Shown here: positions 40,228-51,844 of the stretch, one piece after another
Numbering within the stretch: position 1 is the stretch's first letter
Layout of the letters: each line of letters starts with the position of its first letter
Origin: Arsenophonus sp046530735
GTDB taxonomy: Bacteria; Pseudomonadota; Gammaproteobacteria; Enterobacterales; Enterobacteriaceae
Direction of reading: 5' to 3'
DNA length: 64,000 bases
NCBI GenBank assembly: GCA_046530735.1
Contig: JBHEQV010000003.1
Location: 62,001-126,000, forward strand
Program-made: the position numbers and the translations under genes
Notes under the pieces: generated by a model
What the model was told of the DNA's origin: nothing
Seen by the model: only the letters and a program-made list of their open reading frames with translations
Databases searched by the model: none

Positions 40228-43200
40228 AGGTTAAACCTCTCTGGGTTATTTAGTACTGGTTAGCTTAACATATCACTACGCTTACATATATATAGTCTAT
40301 CTACATCCTCGTCTCGAACACCACTTATTGCCTCTTCCTGAAAAGGAAGGGCTCATCTTTTAAGCAAGTTTACCACTTAGATGTTTTCAGTGGTTATCTA
40401 TTCCGCACTTAGATACCAGGCAATGTCATTTTGCATGACAACCTGTACACCAAAGTAGTGTGTCCACTCCGCAGTCTTCCTTCTCGTACTAGAAGCAGCT
40501 TCGCCCAGGACAGATAGGAATGGAACTATCTTACGACGTTTTAAGTTCAGCTTGCATACTACATTAAATGACGAACAGGAATACCATTGGGACCTAATTC
40601 AGTTAAAGGGTATGATAAGCCACATCGAGGTGGCAAACAACCGCCGTCGATATAAACTCTTAGGAGATATCAGCCTGTTATCTCCGGAGTACTCTTTTAT
40701 CCGTTGAGCGATGGCCTTTTCATTCAGAATTACAGGATTACTAAAACTTACTTTCGTATCTGCTCACGCCGTCACGCCTTACAGTTGAGCTGGCTTATAC
40801 CTTTGCACTAACCTCACAATATCCAACCGTGATTAAATAACCTTCGTGCTCTTCTCTTCTTATTTAGGAAGAAGACCCAACTCAGTCAAACTATTCACTA
40901 GACACTCTCCTCAACTTAGATTACGGACATAAAGTTAGAAGATCAAACATTAAAGGGTGGTATTTCAACTTTGGCTCCATATAAACTAGCAGCTTATACT
41001 TCAAAGCCTCCTACCTATCCTACACATCAAGACTTAATATTCAGTGTCAAGCTATAGTAAAGAGTTCACGGAGTCTTTCCGTCTTGTCCCTGGTACTCTG
41101 CATCTTTACAGCAAGTTCAATTCCACTGAGTCTTGAGTGGAGACAGTCTGATCATCATTACGCCATTACGCCATTCGTTCAGGTCTGAAACTTATCTGAC
41201 AAGGAATTTGTCTACCTTAAGACCGTTATAGTTACGACTGACGTTTACTGAGAATTCGATTAAGAGCTTTACCTGATACGCTTTATTTCATCAATTAATC
41301 TTCCAGTATAAGAGCCTTGGAGCCACACCCCGTATACATCCATTTTCATGTTTGCATAGTGCTGTATTTTTAATACACAGTTTCAGCTATCTGGTATTTG
41401 CGACTGAAATTAGCTCTAGATGTAAGACCCCTTCACCTAATTCCAACATAACTTCTCCTGAAGTTACAGCACTATTTTCCCTAGTTACCTTCCTTCACCC
41501 AAAGTTTTTTCAAGCACCTGAGTATTCTTTATCTAATTACCTATGTCGGTTTGTGGTACGATTAAGGATTACCTATCACTTAGAGGCTTTTCTGAAAGCT
41601 GGGCGTCAACTACTTAACCACCTTATTGGCTTAGTCAACACCCTTCAGTCTTATAGTAGTGTAGATTTCCCTGCAATAACTTAGCCAACTGCTTAAAACT
41701 AGACATCAGTCTCCAGGATAGCTTAGCCTTATACGGGTCTCCAAATTTTGACGTATCTACTTAGTACGGGAATATTAATCCGTTTCACATCAACTACGAT
41801 TTTTAGCCTCACATTAGGGAGTCGACTTACCCTACCTGATTAATGTTTAGCAGGAAACCCCATTTATCTTTCGACAAACAGGTTTTTTATCTTCTTTGTC
41901 GTTATTTATGTCAGCATTCGCACTCCTGATATCTCCAGTATATCTCTTAAATCCACTTTCTACAGTTTACAGAACACTCACTCCCAAATACCCATCAACA
42001 CTTAGTGTTTATGCCGAAAAAAGCTTCAGTACATAGTTTTGCCTGTTACATCTTCCGCGCAGTCAGACTCTCTTGACCAGTAAACTATTACTCATCCATT
42101 AAAAAATGAGTGTTTATAAACCAACATCCTGATTGTCTAAGCCTTCCCATTTTGTTTTCTACTTAACCATAACTTTAGTACCTTAACTGATAGTCTAAGT
42201 TGCTTTCCTTTTCAAGACGAATGTTAGCACCCGACCTTATCTTTTTCGGTATTCATAAGTTTGAATCCATATTGGTAAGTGGGAATAACCTCCTAACTGA
42301 AGCATTTTTTTACTAAAAAAATGAATTCACAAAGCTCTATCTAAATAGATTTTGTGTATAACCAGCAATCTCCCCCGGCTTAATTGGCATTTTTATCCTA
42401 AGCTACAAGTCATCCGATAATTTTCAATATTAGTCGGCTAGGTACTCCAGTTAGTGTTACTAAACCTTGAACCTCTATCCACATTATTAGATCACTGGAT
42501 TTCAGGTCTATACCCCTGCAACTTAACACCCATTTAACGGCTTCCCTAATGCGGTTAACCTTTCTAAAAAATATAAGTCGCTAACCTTTATATAGAAAGG
42601 TACGCAGTCATCCCATCCTCAAAATGCCCCGCTTAGCTTTGACCTGTCAATCTTAAGGCTTTATTAGCTTACACTGCTAGTATACTTCTTAGTATACTAT
42701 TTTGTGGGTTATAAAAACTAACCAGTCTTTCTAGTAAACCTATGCTAGTTTATTATGATATCCTATTACCATATAAGTCGAGGTCTTAAGTGATAACACT
42801 CCACTACTTGTGCATACATGATTTCAGGTTCTATTTTACTCTCCTCGCCTGGGTTATTTTCACCTTTCCTCAGAATACTGATTCAGTATTGGTTGGTCAG
42901 AAGTATTTAGCCTTTGAATATGGTTCCTCATATTTCAGAAAAGACAACACGTATCTCCCCGCCTTATTCTTCGAGATCACTTTACTTTAATACCTTTAGA
43001 TACGGGCTATCACCCTTTATTTCTGATTTTTCTATACCATTCTTGCTATGTAAATAGCAATATTGATTCTGAGACGCTCCCTCGTTTTCTTCACCACTAC
43101 GTGGGAAAATATCGTTTGATTTATTTTCTCGAAATAGTAAGATGTTTTAGTTACCCAGTCCGACTCATTTGATTATGAGTTCATGAAACGATAATATATA

Positions 43201-43338
43201 AATGCAATAGGTTTTCCCATTAAACATCATCAGAACTGATAGTCATACTCATCTGACCGTAGATTTTTCAAATTAGTCCGTTCTTCATCGTCTATTATCT
43301 GTCTAAGAATCTACTGTATACGATTAATTCACTTAAGC
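40228..43338 (-). pseudogene. 23S rRNA pseudogene
   Basis: Both ends and the whole course align with enterobacterial 23S rRNA on the minus strand (about 3.1 kb against 2.9 kb). Invariant sites are damaged. The sarcin-ricin loop AGTACGAGAGGACC reads AGTACGAGAAGGAAGACTGC. In the peptidyl-transferase region GGCGGTGTTTGGCACC has an extra T and a lost G (GGCGGTTGTTTGCCACC), and GTCGGCTCATC has lost a base. Many other helices carry unpaired substitutions and indels. This copy cannot make a working ribosome. Open stretches within it are accidental. Confidence 0.9.
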
Positions 43339-43582
43339 TCATAATCAAAAGTCTTTTTTTTTATTATGGATGCGGTTTACTAATTCTTTATTGTGTAGTG
43401 TACTCTGCAATACTCACATTTAATGTATGTTGTACTTTCTGTACGTTTAACCCATTTTAAGGCTGAATTGCTAACTACTCATTCATAATACTTTTCGTCA
43501 TTATAATAAAAATCTAACTGATTAGAGTTTTAAGAGTTTCACACTTTTAATAGTATGTGTTTCAATGTTCAACTTTTCCATA

Positions 43583-43595
43583 TTGTTAAAGAGCA
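43583..43595 (-). promoter_or_regulatory. rrn boxA antitermination site in the 16S-23S spacer
   Basis: The minus strand reads TGCTCTTTAACAA exactly, the consensus boxA bound by NusB/NusE. It lies between the tRNA-Glu gene and the 23S relic. It is either a leftover or still helps transcription reach the distal tRNA-Trp. Confidence 0.7.
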
Positions 43596-43739
43596 TTATG
43601 CTTAAATCAGCTTGTTGAAGTAACTTAATCATTATTAAGTAATCATTAGTCAGAAAGAAAAATTATTTCTAAAAGTATCGCAATCACCACAATAACCGCA
43701 CTAAAATGTTGATACGTAACCTTTCTAACTTTACCAAAG

Positions 43740-43815
43740 TGGCGTCCCCTAGGGGATTCGAACCCCTGTTACCGCCGTGAAAGGGCGATGTCCTAGTCCT
43801 CTAGACGAAGGGGAC
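43740..43815 (-). tRNA. gltT: tRNA-Glu (anticodon TTC)
   Basis: This is a perfect cloverleaf of 76 bases including encoded CCA. It starts GTCCCCTTCGTCTAGAGG, with anticodon loop CTTTCAC and T arm GGGGTTCGAATCCCC. The few differences from E. coli lie in the D loop and in a G-T pair of the anticodon stem. It is the classical spacer tRNA between 16S and 23S. Both flanking rRNA genes are pseudogenes, yet this gene is intact, so the operon is probably still transcribed for its tRNAs. Confidence 0.97.
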
Positions 43816-43899
43816 TACAATATTTTCAACCAATTTTAGATTGGCTTTATTCTCTATTTTTATCAGATAATCTGCATACTCACTTAGAATTTATCTAAG

Positions 43900-45448
43900 A
43901 TTAGGATATTACCAACCACAGATTTTCTTATTGCTTACCTTATTACGAGCTCACTCCAGTCATTGACTTGCAACATAGTAAACGACTAATCAAAAGGTTG
44001 AGTTTATCTACTTCGTTCACAATCACACCTATGACATAACTGGCAGTATGTATAAGATCTATTAACATATTTACTACAAAATGCTGATATGCAATTACTA
44101 AGAATCTTTACTTCAGAAAGTCAAGTTTTAAATTTTCAATTCAGACTTTTCGATACAATTTCTAAGTTCCGCTTCTATCTCTTTGTATACGTTCTTACTA
44201 ACATAAGTGAGTACTAATCATAATCCATGGGTGATTTGATTCATCCCACCTTCCTTATCATTGGCAGTCTTCTTTGAATTCCAGACCGAATAACTAGCAA
44301 CAAAAGGTAATAGTTGCTCGTTATGGAGATTAACCAAATATTTCACAACACAAGATAACTGCAACCCTGCATCACTCATCTCCTCTGGAGATAGTCTTTT
44401 ATTTCTAATAAACTACTCTAGATATGCAAAAGTATATAAGTTTTTTTGCATTGTATAAATATTAAGCTACATCTTTAATCGCTTAGGACTGAGTTACTAG
44501 TCAACTTATTTAAGTTTTAATCATACATCCGTAATTCCAGGTTGTCGATTTAACACGTTAACTACTGTTACCGTAGTTTTAAACCACAAACCACGCCTAC
44601 AAATTAACATTGTTTATATCCTATTATTAGGATATTTAATTTTGCTTTCCTCCTTCTTAAACATTGATATTCCTCTCGAATCCATAGGCATTTCCCCACT
44701 ACATATAAAATTTTATTCCTATACAAAACTCTAGCTAATCAGCCTTAATCCCCGAAAGTTAAACACTAGGGGATTTTATAATCTAATCTTAATTAATCGA
44801 CTGTGTGCTATTTTTCTTTACGCTCAGTAATTTCGATTAACCCTTGCATCCTCTGTATTGTTATGGGCTGCTAGCACAAAGTTAGCACCGGATTTCCGTC
44901 TCACTGACAGTGTTTTTATCGATAATATAAACTTCTAAAGTTATTAATTTTTTTTACCTTTACATATAACTGAAAACAGTTTACAATTTAAAGGTTTTCT
45001 TCATGCACTCGGTATCCCTGAAATAAAGGCTTCCCACACCCTGTTGCAATATTTTCCACTGAAGCCTCCCCCCAGTAAGAGCCTTTGGACCGTATCTCAC
45101 AGTCCCAATGCGGCTGATGATCTTCTTAGATTATCTAAAGATCGTTCGCCTAGCTAAAACTTTTTTTCACCTATTTATATAATCTCATATAAGTTAATAT
45201 CTGAAGATATTAGGCTAAATTACCCCATCTATCTTACTATTCCTTAATATATTATAATCCTTGTTAATCGCTACTCTGATAGTTATTATCCGTCTCTTTG
45301 GGATAGATTCCTATACCTTATTCACCTGTCGCTTCTGCTGATCATCGAAAAGAGAACAAGCTTTCTCTAATGCCAGCTCAATTTGCTTATGTTACAATAG
45401 CCTGTTTCTGTTAACATTTAATCTAAAACATGATTAAACTTTTCAATT
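43900..45448 (-). pseudogene. 16S rRNA pseudogene
   Basis: The length of about 1.55 kb matches a full gene, and both ends can be placed. The 5' end AATTGAAAAGTTTAATCATG is at 45448, and the 3' region, with ACTGGAGTGAGCTCGTAATAAG near 43955, ends at 43900. Universal sites are ruined. The anti-Shine-Dalgarno CCTCC at the 3' end is gone. The decoding region GTACACACCGCCCGTC reads ATACATACTGCCAGTT. The 530 loop CAGCAGCCGCGGTAATAC reads TAGCAGCCCATAACAATAC. It is not functional. Confidence 0.9.
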
Positions 45449-45830
45449 AAAAACTTGATGCTCAAGAATGCTTGAGTAGTTATAAAAGCCTTTTTAGTTC
45501 AGATAATTTTATCAATATTTTATTTCACTTGCCAGTACGCTACTTCAAAGTAGCGTTACTGCTTATTAGTTTTAATAGTTGATATTATGAACTAATTATT
45601 TTATTTCTCTTCAAGAGTTTAAAGTTAAATATTTTTGATGATATTTTGTCTTGTGAAGCAATTCTTTATATAGATTGTCTAATTAATTGTTAGATAGTAT
45701 AGGACTCTAGTTACGAAATATAGTATGCTACACTTTTACCTGTAAAGTGTATATAGTAGTTATTTTTATTTTTCTTTTTATCAATTACTTCACTGACTAA
45801 AAATCTAATTATTATCTTTAATCAGTGGTG
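45449..45830 (-). other. decayed rRNA operon leader and promoter region
   Basis: The bases just upstream of the 16S relic (45450-45475) still resemble the E. coli rrn leader TTTGAGCGTCAAACTTTT. Further upstream I cannot place P1, P2 or a leader boxA with confidence. Some promoter must lie here or further upstream if tRNA-Glu and tRNA-Trp are expressed. Confidence 0.4.
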
Positions 45831-45857
45831 AAAAGTATCTACATTATAGATACTTTT
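45831..45857 (-). terminator. hairpin downstream of murI
   Basis: A perfect 11-base stem (45831-45841 against 45847-45857) with a 5-base loop ends in TTTT on either strand. It lies 66 bases past the murI stop. It probably separates the murI transcript from the rRNA operon. Confidence 0.55.
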
Positions 45858-45922
45858 ATGCCGCGCTAACAACCATTTTTTTAAAAAATTGTCTGATTTA
45901 CTTTATATTTCAATAAATCAGA

Positions 45923-46720
45923 TTAAATAGAAATTTTTTTTAACTGGTTAAAGCCTTCATTTATCAATACAGAAATAAGCTTTTCAGCTTCAATATCTAT
46001 TTTAGTACAATAACTAATATTTTTATTTTTTGTCAAAATCAAATTTTGATTATTATTGATTAACCAAACTGCTCGTCTGGCAATTGCAGTGCCAGAATCA
46101 ATGAGTGTAGTCCCTTCAAACAACACTTCTTTTAGTTCTCCAGACAATAACGAAAAGTGCGTACAGCCAAGAACAATAGTATCAGGGGGTTTTTTCATTT
46201 TTAACCACGGTTTTAAAATACGCAATAGCGCTTCTTTTGAGATTATTTGACCATGAAGTTTTTTTTCTGCTAATTCAACTAATTCTGATGAAGCAATCAT
46301 CTCAACTTTACAATCAACGGCAAATCGTTCGATAAGTTCTCTAGTATAGTTTTCACTAACGGTTACCTTGGTTGCTAATAATCCAATAATCCCATTACGT
46401 GTTAATTTCGTTGCTGGTTTTATTGCAGGAACAACTCCAATAATTGGAAATTTAAAATACGCTCTTAAAACAGGCAAACTGACCGTACTTGCTGTATTAC
46501 AAGCAATTATTGCTATTGATAAGGCATGTTTTTGTTGAATTTTATCGATTAAGCGGGTAATGCGTTCAATAATAAATTCTGCGCCCTTTTCTCCATAAGG
46601 AAAAGCATCATTATCAAAAGCATAAATATAACATAAATTTGGCAATAACTGTCTGACTTCACGATAAACGGATAACCCACCAACACCAGAATCAAAAATT
46701 AGAATAGTTGGCCAAGCCAT
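45923..46720 (-). CDS. murI: glutamate racemase
   Basis: MurI makes D-glutamate for peptidoglycan stem peptides. The two catalytic cysteines are C74 (ACNTAS) and C186 (GCTHF), and the N-terminal FDSGVGG contains D10. The length of 265 residues lies in the family range, slightly shorter than E. coli (285) through a trimmed N-terminus. The murI-16S order is that of E. coli rrnB. The upstream btuB is absent, replaced by IS256 relics. With murJ and mepM it shows that wall synthesis is kept. Confidence 0.96.
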   Translation of the reverse strand: MAWPTILIFDSGVGGLSVYREVRQLLPNLCYIYAFDNDAFPYGEKGAEFIIERITRLIDKIQQKHALSIAIIACNTASTVSLPVLRAYFKFPIIGVVPAIKPATKLTRNGIIGLLATKVTVSENYTRELIERFAVDCKVEMIASSELVELAEKKLHGQIISKEALLRILKPWLKMKKPPDTIVLGCTHFSLLSGELKEVLFEGTTLIDSGTAIARRAVWLINNNQNLILTKNKNISYCTKIDIEAEKLISVLINEGFNQLKKISI

Positions 46721-46828
46721 TTTTTAACTCACGAAGAGGTTACTTTTTATTTCATCACAAAAATGAATAATATACTGATATGCAAATTGCTAATAACAAT
46801 ATAAGTAATTATGGCTATCTTGTCAAGA

Positions 46829-46990
46829 GTTATGCTCATTATCTGGTGGATAGGGTTTTGAAGATCCTAGTGCATCCCTTGATGATCAATTTCGTGAATT
46901 ATTTCAAAAACGTAGAGATGATATAAGATGAAAAGGATAGTTTACAGATATCCAAGAAACTAGATATTATCTCATTGGAGTTATTAGCAA
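46829..46990 (+). mobile_element. IS256-family element, 5' fragment
   Basis: It starts with 'ttatgctcatt' and follows the first 160 bases of the family, including the GATATAAGATGAAAAGG segment. It then stops where a reverse copy begins. It lies just upstream of murI. Confidence 0.65.
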
Positions 46991-48385
46991 ATATAATGGG
47001 TAGCAATCCAGACTTTGCTCTGATGCTTCGTAAATCTGTTCTCCATTCTTAAAATTTCATACTGTTTACCAACTAGGGATGAGGAGATATCCCCAACACA
47101 AAGAGGTCAACACCATTTAGATATCTCCAGATTTATTAGTAGAGAGCATCTTAAATACCATTGAAAAGGTTATTTTCTCGAAAAATAGTGCTTTCCACGT
47201 AAGCTTCATAGCCTCACACTGTCGAAAAAGCCACTTTAATCGGATTCAGCGTTCTTATTTTAATCCACACTGTACTGATGAAAAGGCAAGAATTAGCATC
47301 AGCTCTTATTTATATTTCTTTAACTTTTCCATCGCTGGAGAATACACTGAAACCTTATCAACAAAATATCAAGGGATTTATTAGCGGTGTCAAGTCTCTC
47401 TGCTACCAAAACTCCAGAAGGATAGACTTAACCTTCGGTGTTAAATACCTTTTTGAAGTAAAGACAGTACATTTCTATTTTATGTATCCACATGATCCCA
47501 ATAGCGTTGCTGTTACATATCCGAGAACATTCTCCCTATTGAATTCCAAAACTAATGGCAGCACCTTGCCAACTCAAGACTGAAAATATAGTTAAGTCAC
47601 GTGCTTGCAGGAAATTAAGAAGTTCGCACAGTGCGCTTATGACTCCTAATAACTATCTTTAATAGAAACGAGCTCATTGCATCCATGTATACTGTGCCGC
47701 CGATTTTATCGGTAGCTGAGGTGATCAGCTTTTCTAATAGTTCGATATATTCCCCATTGGGCAAGAAAATAAACGTAACATATATTGCTTAAATTATACA
47801 AATGCAATTCCCTGTGTTCTTCAAAGCATTGCTGTTTTAATCTGCTGATAGTACTTACAGAGAAGATCATGTACCTTCTTATCGAGAAGCCCTTTATGGC
47901 TTCGTGAAAATCACTGATGGATAATCTTTCTTACTTGCGAGTATAAATCTATGGTAGCAACTTTTTGATATTTTTGCACGCTTAGATGGAGAGGGTAAAA
48001 CGCTAGCTGTTGAGATATATTATGTTACCGCTGTAATCCCATAACCTTAGGCACTTTAATTTCAACATCGCAAATACTTATCTGTATTGCTTCATTGTGT
48101 AAAATAATCGTTACGGATGATGAATGGACGTCCATCGACAAAATGGCGGTTGAGCATATTATTGCACTCATGGCTTCTAACACCGTCTTGACAGCGGTGT
48201 CTATAACATTCCTAGTAGCATTACGAATGAGTTCATGCAATGGGCCAGAGGTAATATCTAATTTTGTGGATACCTATAGAGTAGACTTTCATGTACATAA
48301 TATCTCTCTGTTGTTGATATCATCTACGAAATCAATTAGCAAGATAAGCAGGAGTCCCCAATTTTCATATATCAGAAATTAGCAT
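46985..48385 (-). mobile_element. IS256-family element, decayed near-full copy, reverse
   Basis: The reverse complement runs from the head near 48385 ('gaattatgctaatttctg') to the tail near 46990 ('acagatttacgaagcatcagagc'). Near 47350-47250 it holds the transposase core (AFYD..., RTTN-like) in broken frames. Together with the preceding fragment it forms an inverted arrangement. Open stretches at 47278-47583 and 48095-48382 are on the wrong strand or broken and are not genes. Confidence 0.74.
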
Positions 48386-48399
48386 AATTCCTGGTTTCT

Positions 48400-48910
48400 T
48401 TGTACCAGAAGCGACAGGAATATTAAATGAATTAAATGGTATTGTTAAAGATAAAGAAATATTTTTTTATAAACCCTTTAAATGGAAGCGTTATATTCCA
48501 CATAGGAAAGATAGAAAACGTGGGATAGAAAGAAAATAAAAGGAAAAACAAATCTCGGTCTTAATGGACAGAGATTAAGAGGATCATGTAGAGATTAGAT
48601 TCTTGAATAGTTTAAGATAGAGTATGAGTCATTTTTGAACTGATCATCAATCAAAGCTCATCCTTTACTTGGATGGATTAAATAGTACGAAACTTTTTTT
48701 AGTAAGTATTAAATTAGTCAGCATCACATAATAAGAATATGTAATCAAATATTTATTTCTAAGGTATTTCATATTAAAAATGTGAATAGCTATTTTAGCT
48801 AATTAAAAGAATAACTAAGTAAATTAGATTGTGATTGATCGTTTTATTTACCGAATTATCTAGACTGAAATAGTTATTTAAAACCATAACAATTAAAATA
48901 TAGACCTATC
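48400..48910 (+). mobile_element. IS1595-family element, 3' two-thirds, decayed
   Basis: The plus strand near 48430-48480 gives LNGIVKDKEIFFYKPFKWKR, the equivalent of GIVEVDETFFLESFKG in the family. The end near 48770-48860 gives IKNVNSYFS.LKE and then the FIYRII-type tail. Stops break it at several points, and the 5' end is missing. Confidence 0.68.
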
Positions 48911-49744
48911 TACAAATCTTGCTGCAAGTAAAGCGATAAGTTTTATAAAAATATCCATTTTTTTATACATCCTATCATTGAATACTAAAATATTATTTTT
49001 AATTTAAGCTAAATTTTTAAAAAAATTAACTAATAAAAAATTAATATCTTATTTATCTAAAGATAAATAAAGCAATCTACCTCTTATTTTAATTATACAT
49101 GGTTTTAAAATAAAGATTGTAATCTCTGACAAGTTAATTACATCCAGATAACTGTTACTTTATTCGAAATAACTTTAATCTTTAAACAGTAACTAAATAA
49201 TTATTATTGATAAGAATACTTCTTTATTTTTACTTTCTATTGTAATTATTATAAATTCCTTTTTATACTCATAATATTTATAATAAGATTTATATCTTTT
49301 AAAATTAATTGCAGTAAATTACTAATATCCTTATAAAATACTAATAAAATAATTTATTAACTAGAATTTTAAATATAATATCTCTCCATTAATTAATAAA
49401 AATATTTTCATAACTTTCTATCTAATTTTTAATTATTAACTTTAAATATGATTTAATTTTCATATTTCAGTCATAAACTAACGCTTGAAGTCGCAGGATT
49501 ATAAATTCAATTCTAACCTGGTTATTCGTAATAGTTTAATTTAAAAATTACATCAACATTAATATTGACTTTTCCTTGAATATTAGTACACTGTAATAAT
49601 ATTTTTAATATTTGACTATTTAATACTATCCATTAATCTTAAATATGAAATTTAATCCGTTTAATTAGTGTTAAAAACTTCGATAGATTTTGCAGTATCT
49701 GAATAAATATTCCGCGTAATAGGTTACCTCTAAATGCCAAAATT
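48911..49744. other. extremely A+T-rich spacer, nothing recognised
   Basis: About 830 bases of low-complexity A/T sequence. No gene, RNA or repeat unit is seen. Confidence 0.5.
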
Positions 49745-50850
49745 ACTATCTACTATTTTCCTGGAAAATAGTAGGTTCTTTGAATAATTCAAATTTAACT
49801 TTAAACAAATTATTTCATAGACTGCAATAGAGTTTTATTAGCCAATATTGATTGAGGTAATTCCTGGTTGTACACTAAAACATATGAATGCAGAGTGATC
49901 TCAACCTTTTGACTAAAATTGAAATGATGGATTTGTAGTTCATCATCCTTTCCATGCATCGATTAAATCGACCTAGGAAATACCATTCATTTGAGAATCC
50001 AGCAGCGAACTAAGTTCATATTCCATAATCAAGCTCTGCACACAAACTGTCAAATTTCTGTTTTTCGGTAACTGAACGTTTTCATAGACTAAAAAGGCGG
50101 TTATAAATTCTTTGTTATTGTCTAGTAAATAGCAATACATATCCATTGGATATACTCACAGTTAAGATCAGGTAAGAAGCGTCGAGCATTGTCCGCAGTC
50201 TTGGACTTATTTAAAGATGGATAAAAACTTATCGACTGCGTGAATATCTTTTCCATGAAAAGATAACGTTGTGAAGTTTTATTTGGTATTTTCAGAAGAT
50301 ATTCAAATCTACGTGCAGGAATAACCTAGCTCGTAGCTTTTAAACGCTTTATATGACAACTTTCAGTGCTTATTTGCCTAATTTAACGAAAAATTTTATT
50401 AAAATTATCCCTCCTTGCTGCCTAATACAGCAATCCATAGCATATCAAGATATAACAGGGTTAAGAAAATTACATAGGGCTTTCGTCCAGACAAAGAAAA
50501 TAAAAAATATTTTTTACATGGAAACTACTACGACTTCTTGAGTGACCAACTGCATCATCGGCAAATAATGGAAAATATGACTATAATATCAACATAATCT
50601 CGTTTTTGCCATTTAGAAAAGCTAAAGTTTAAAACTTATAACGTTTAGCTAAAGTAAAATCAAGCTTTATTCTGTCTAAATAGCAACCCTAATTTTAGGT
50701 ATTTGAGTTATATGATGATGGAGCCTTATCATAATAATTTTGCCTTTAACTATATCCCTTAGTAGTTCTCTATTCCATGAATAGAGGTGGTTACGAGGGT
50801 GAGGGGTTTATATAATGATTCGTGACTAAACAATTAATATTCATAACAAA
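49745..50850 (-). mobile_element. IS481-family element, decayed but not interrupted
   Basis: The reverse complement gives the transposase in order. MIIRLHHHITQIPKIRVAI is near 50720-50660, and FLNPVISRYAMD near 50490. RWIFTQ and KTADNARRFLPDLN are near 50245-50175. EITLHSYVLVYNQELPQSI and LANKTLLQSMK are near 49900-49820. Stops and shifts occur throughout. Unlike the copies at 20.3 kb and 56.4 kb it carries no IS1595 insertion, so it gives the uninterrupted length, about 1.1 kb. Confidence 0.8.
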
Positions 50851-51844
50851 GCCTTTATTATTACCTAGCTAATTTAAGAATATCTATTAAGGAGCTATTT
50901 TTAGTAAACAAACTAATAATTAAGTACTACAAAACACCTTTAAATGATAAAAAATAGTATTAGTTTTTTTTAAATCTAATTATTTCAACATAGTAAAATT
51001 AAATTCTTAAACTTTATTAAAAATAAAGTTAATTAAAAAATACCCATTTTTAATAAAGCATTATATCTAATATCTATTAGTCATAGATAAACTATTTTTA
51101 TAAAAACATAATTGTGGTAAATGCAAATTAAAGATTATTTAAAAATTTTTTATAACAGACATCCTATCAAATATATAATTGATTAAATTATGAACTAAAA
51201 TTAAAAAAAATAACTTCTATAAGTTAGAGATTGTATTAAGTGAATCATATTTTTATATATTAAAATAATAAATTATTTTAACCTATTTTAAATTAAATAC
51301 TAATCTATATAATCTATCAATTATAAACTTACAATCGTGTTTTTAACTGTATTAAATTAATTAATATCAATAATATTTAAAGAATAGAAGTATTTAGATA
51401 CATATCTAATTATAGTGTAACTATATAAAGATTATAAAATTACATATTAATTGCTTTAAATTTAAAATAAAAAATAAAATTAAATAATTTTGTAGTATAA
51501 TTGATTAGTTAATACTATTAAACAAAAATAATTTAATGATAAATTAACGTTGAATATTCTTAATAACTGATATCTATTGCATATGAAAATTCATACTTTA
51601 TACAAAAACAATTATTAAACAAATATTTTATCCAATTTAGTTGGAAACTCCAATAACATATGTAATATAGCATATCTATTGGTATTTTTATTATACTAAT
51701 TATTTTATTCTATTTTATATTTAAAACTAAATAAGAAATTTCTATTATAAAGAAAAAAATTTTAAATCCCAAATAGCTCTTTTTTATCTATTATTACAAC
51801 ATAAATATAATACACAAACATATTTTAAAAAATTTATATATTAT
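50851..51844. other. extremely A+T-rich spacer, nothing recognised
   Basis: Nearly 1 kb of A/T-dominated sequence has no recognisable gene or structure. It may be old intergenic or fully eroded coding DNA. Confidence 0.5.

Noticed and set aside
41352..41684. 110-codon open frame on the plus strand
   Set aside because: It lies antisense within the 23S rRNA relic and has no protein-like relatives that I recognise.
42790..42990. 66-codon open frame
   Set aside because: It also lies within the 23S relic, on the opposite strand, and is accidental.
47278..47583. 101-codon open frame on the plus strand
   Set aside because: It is antisense to a reverse-oriented IS256 relic.
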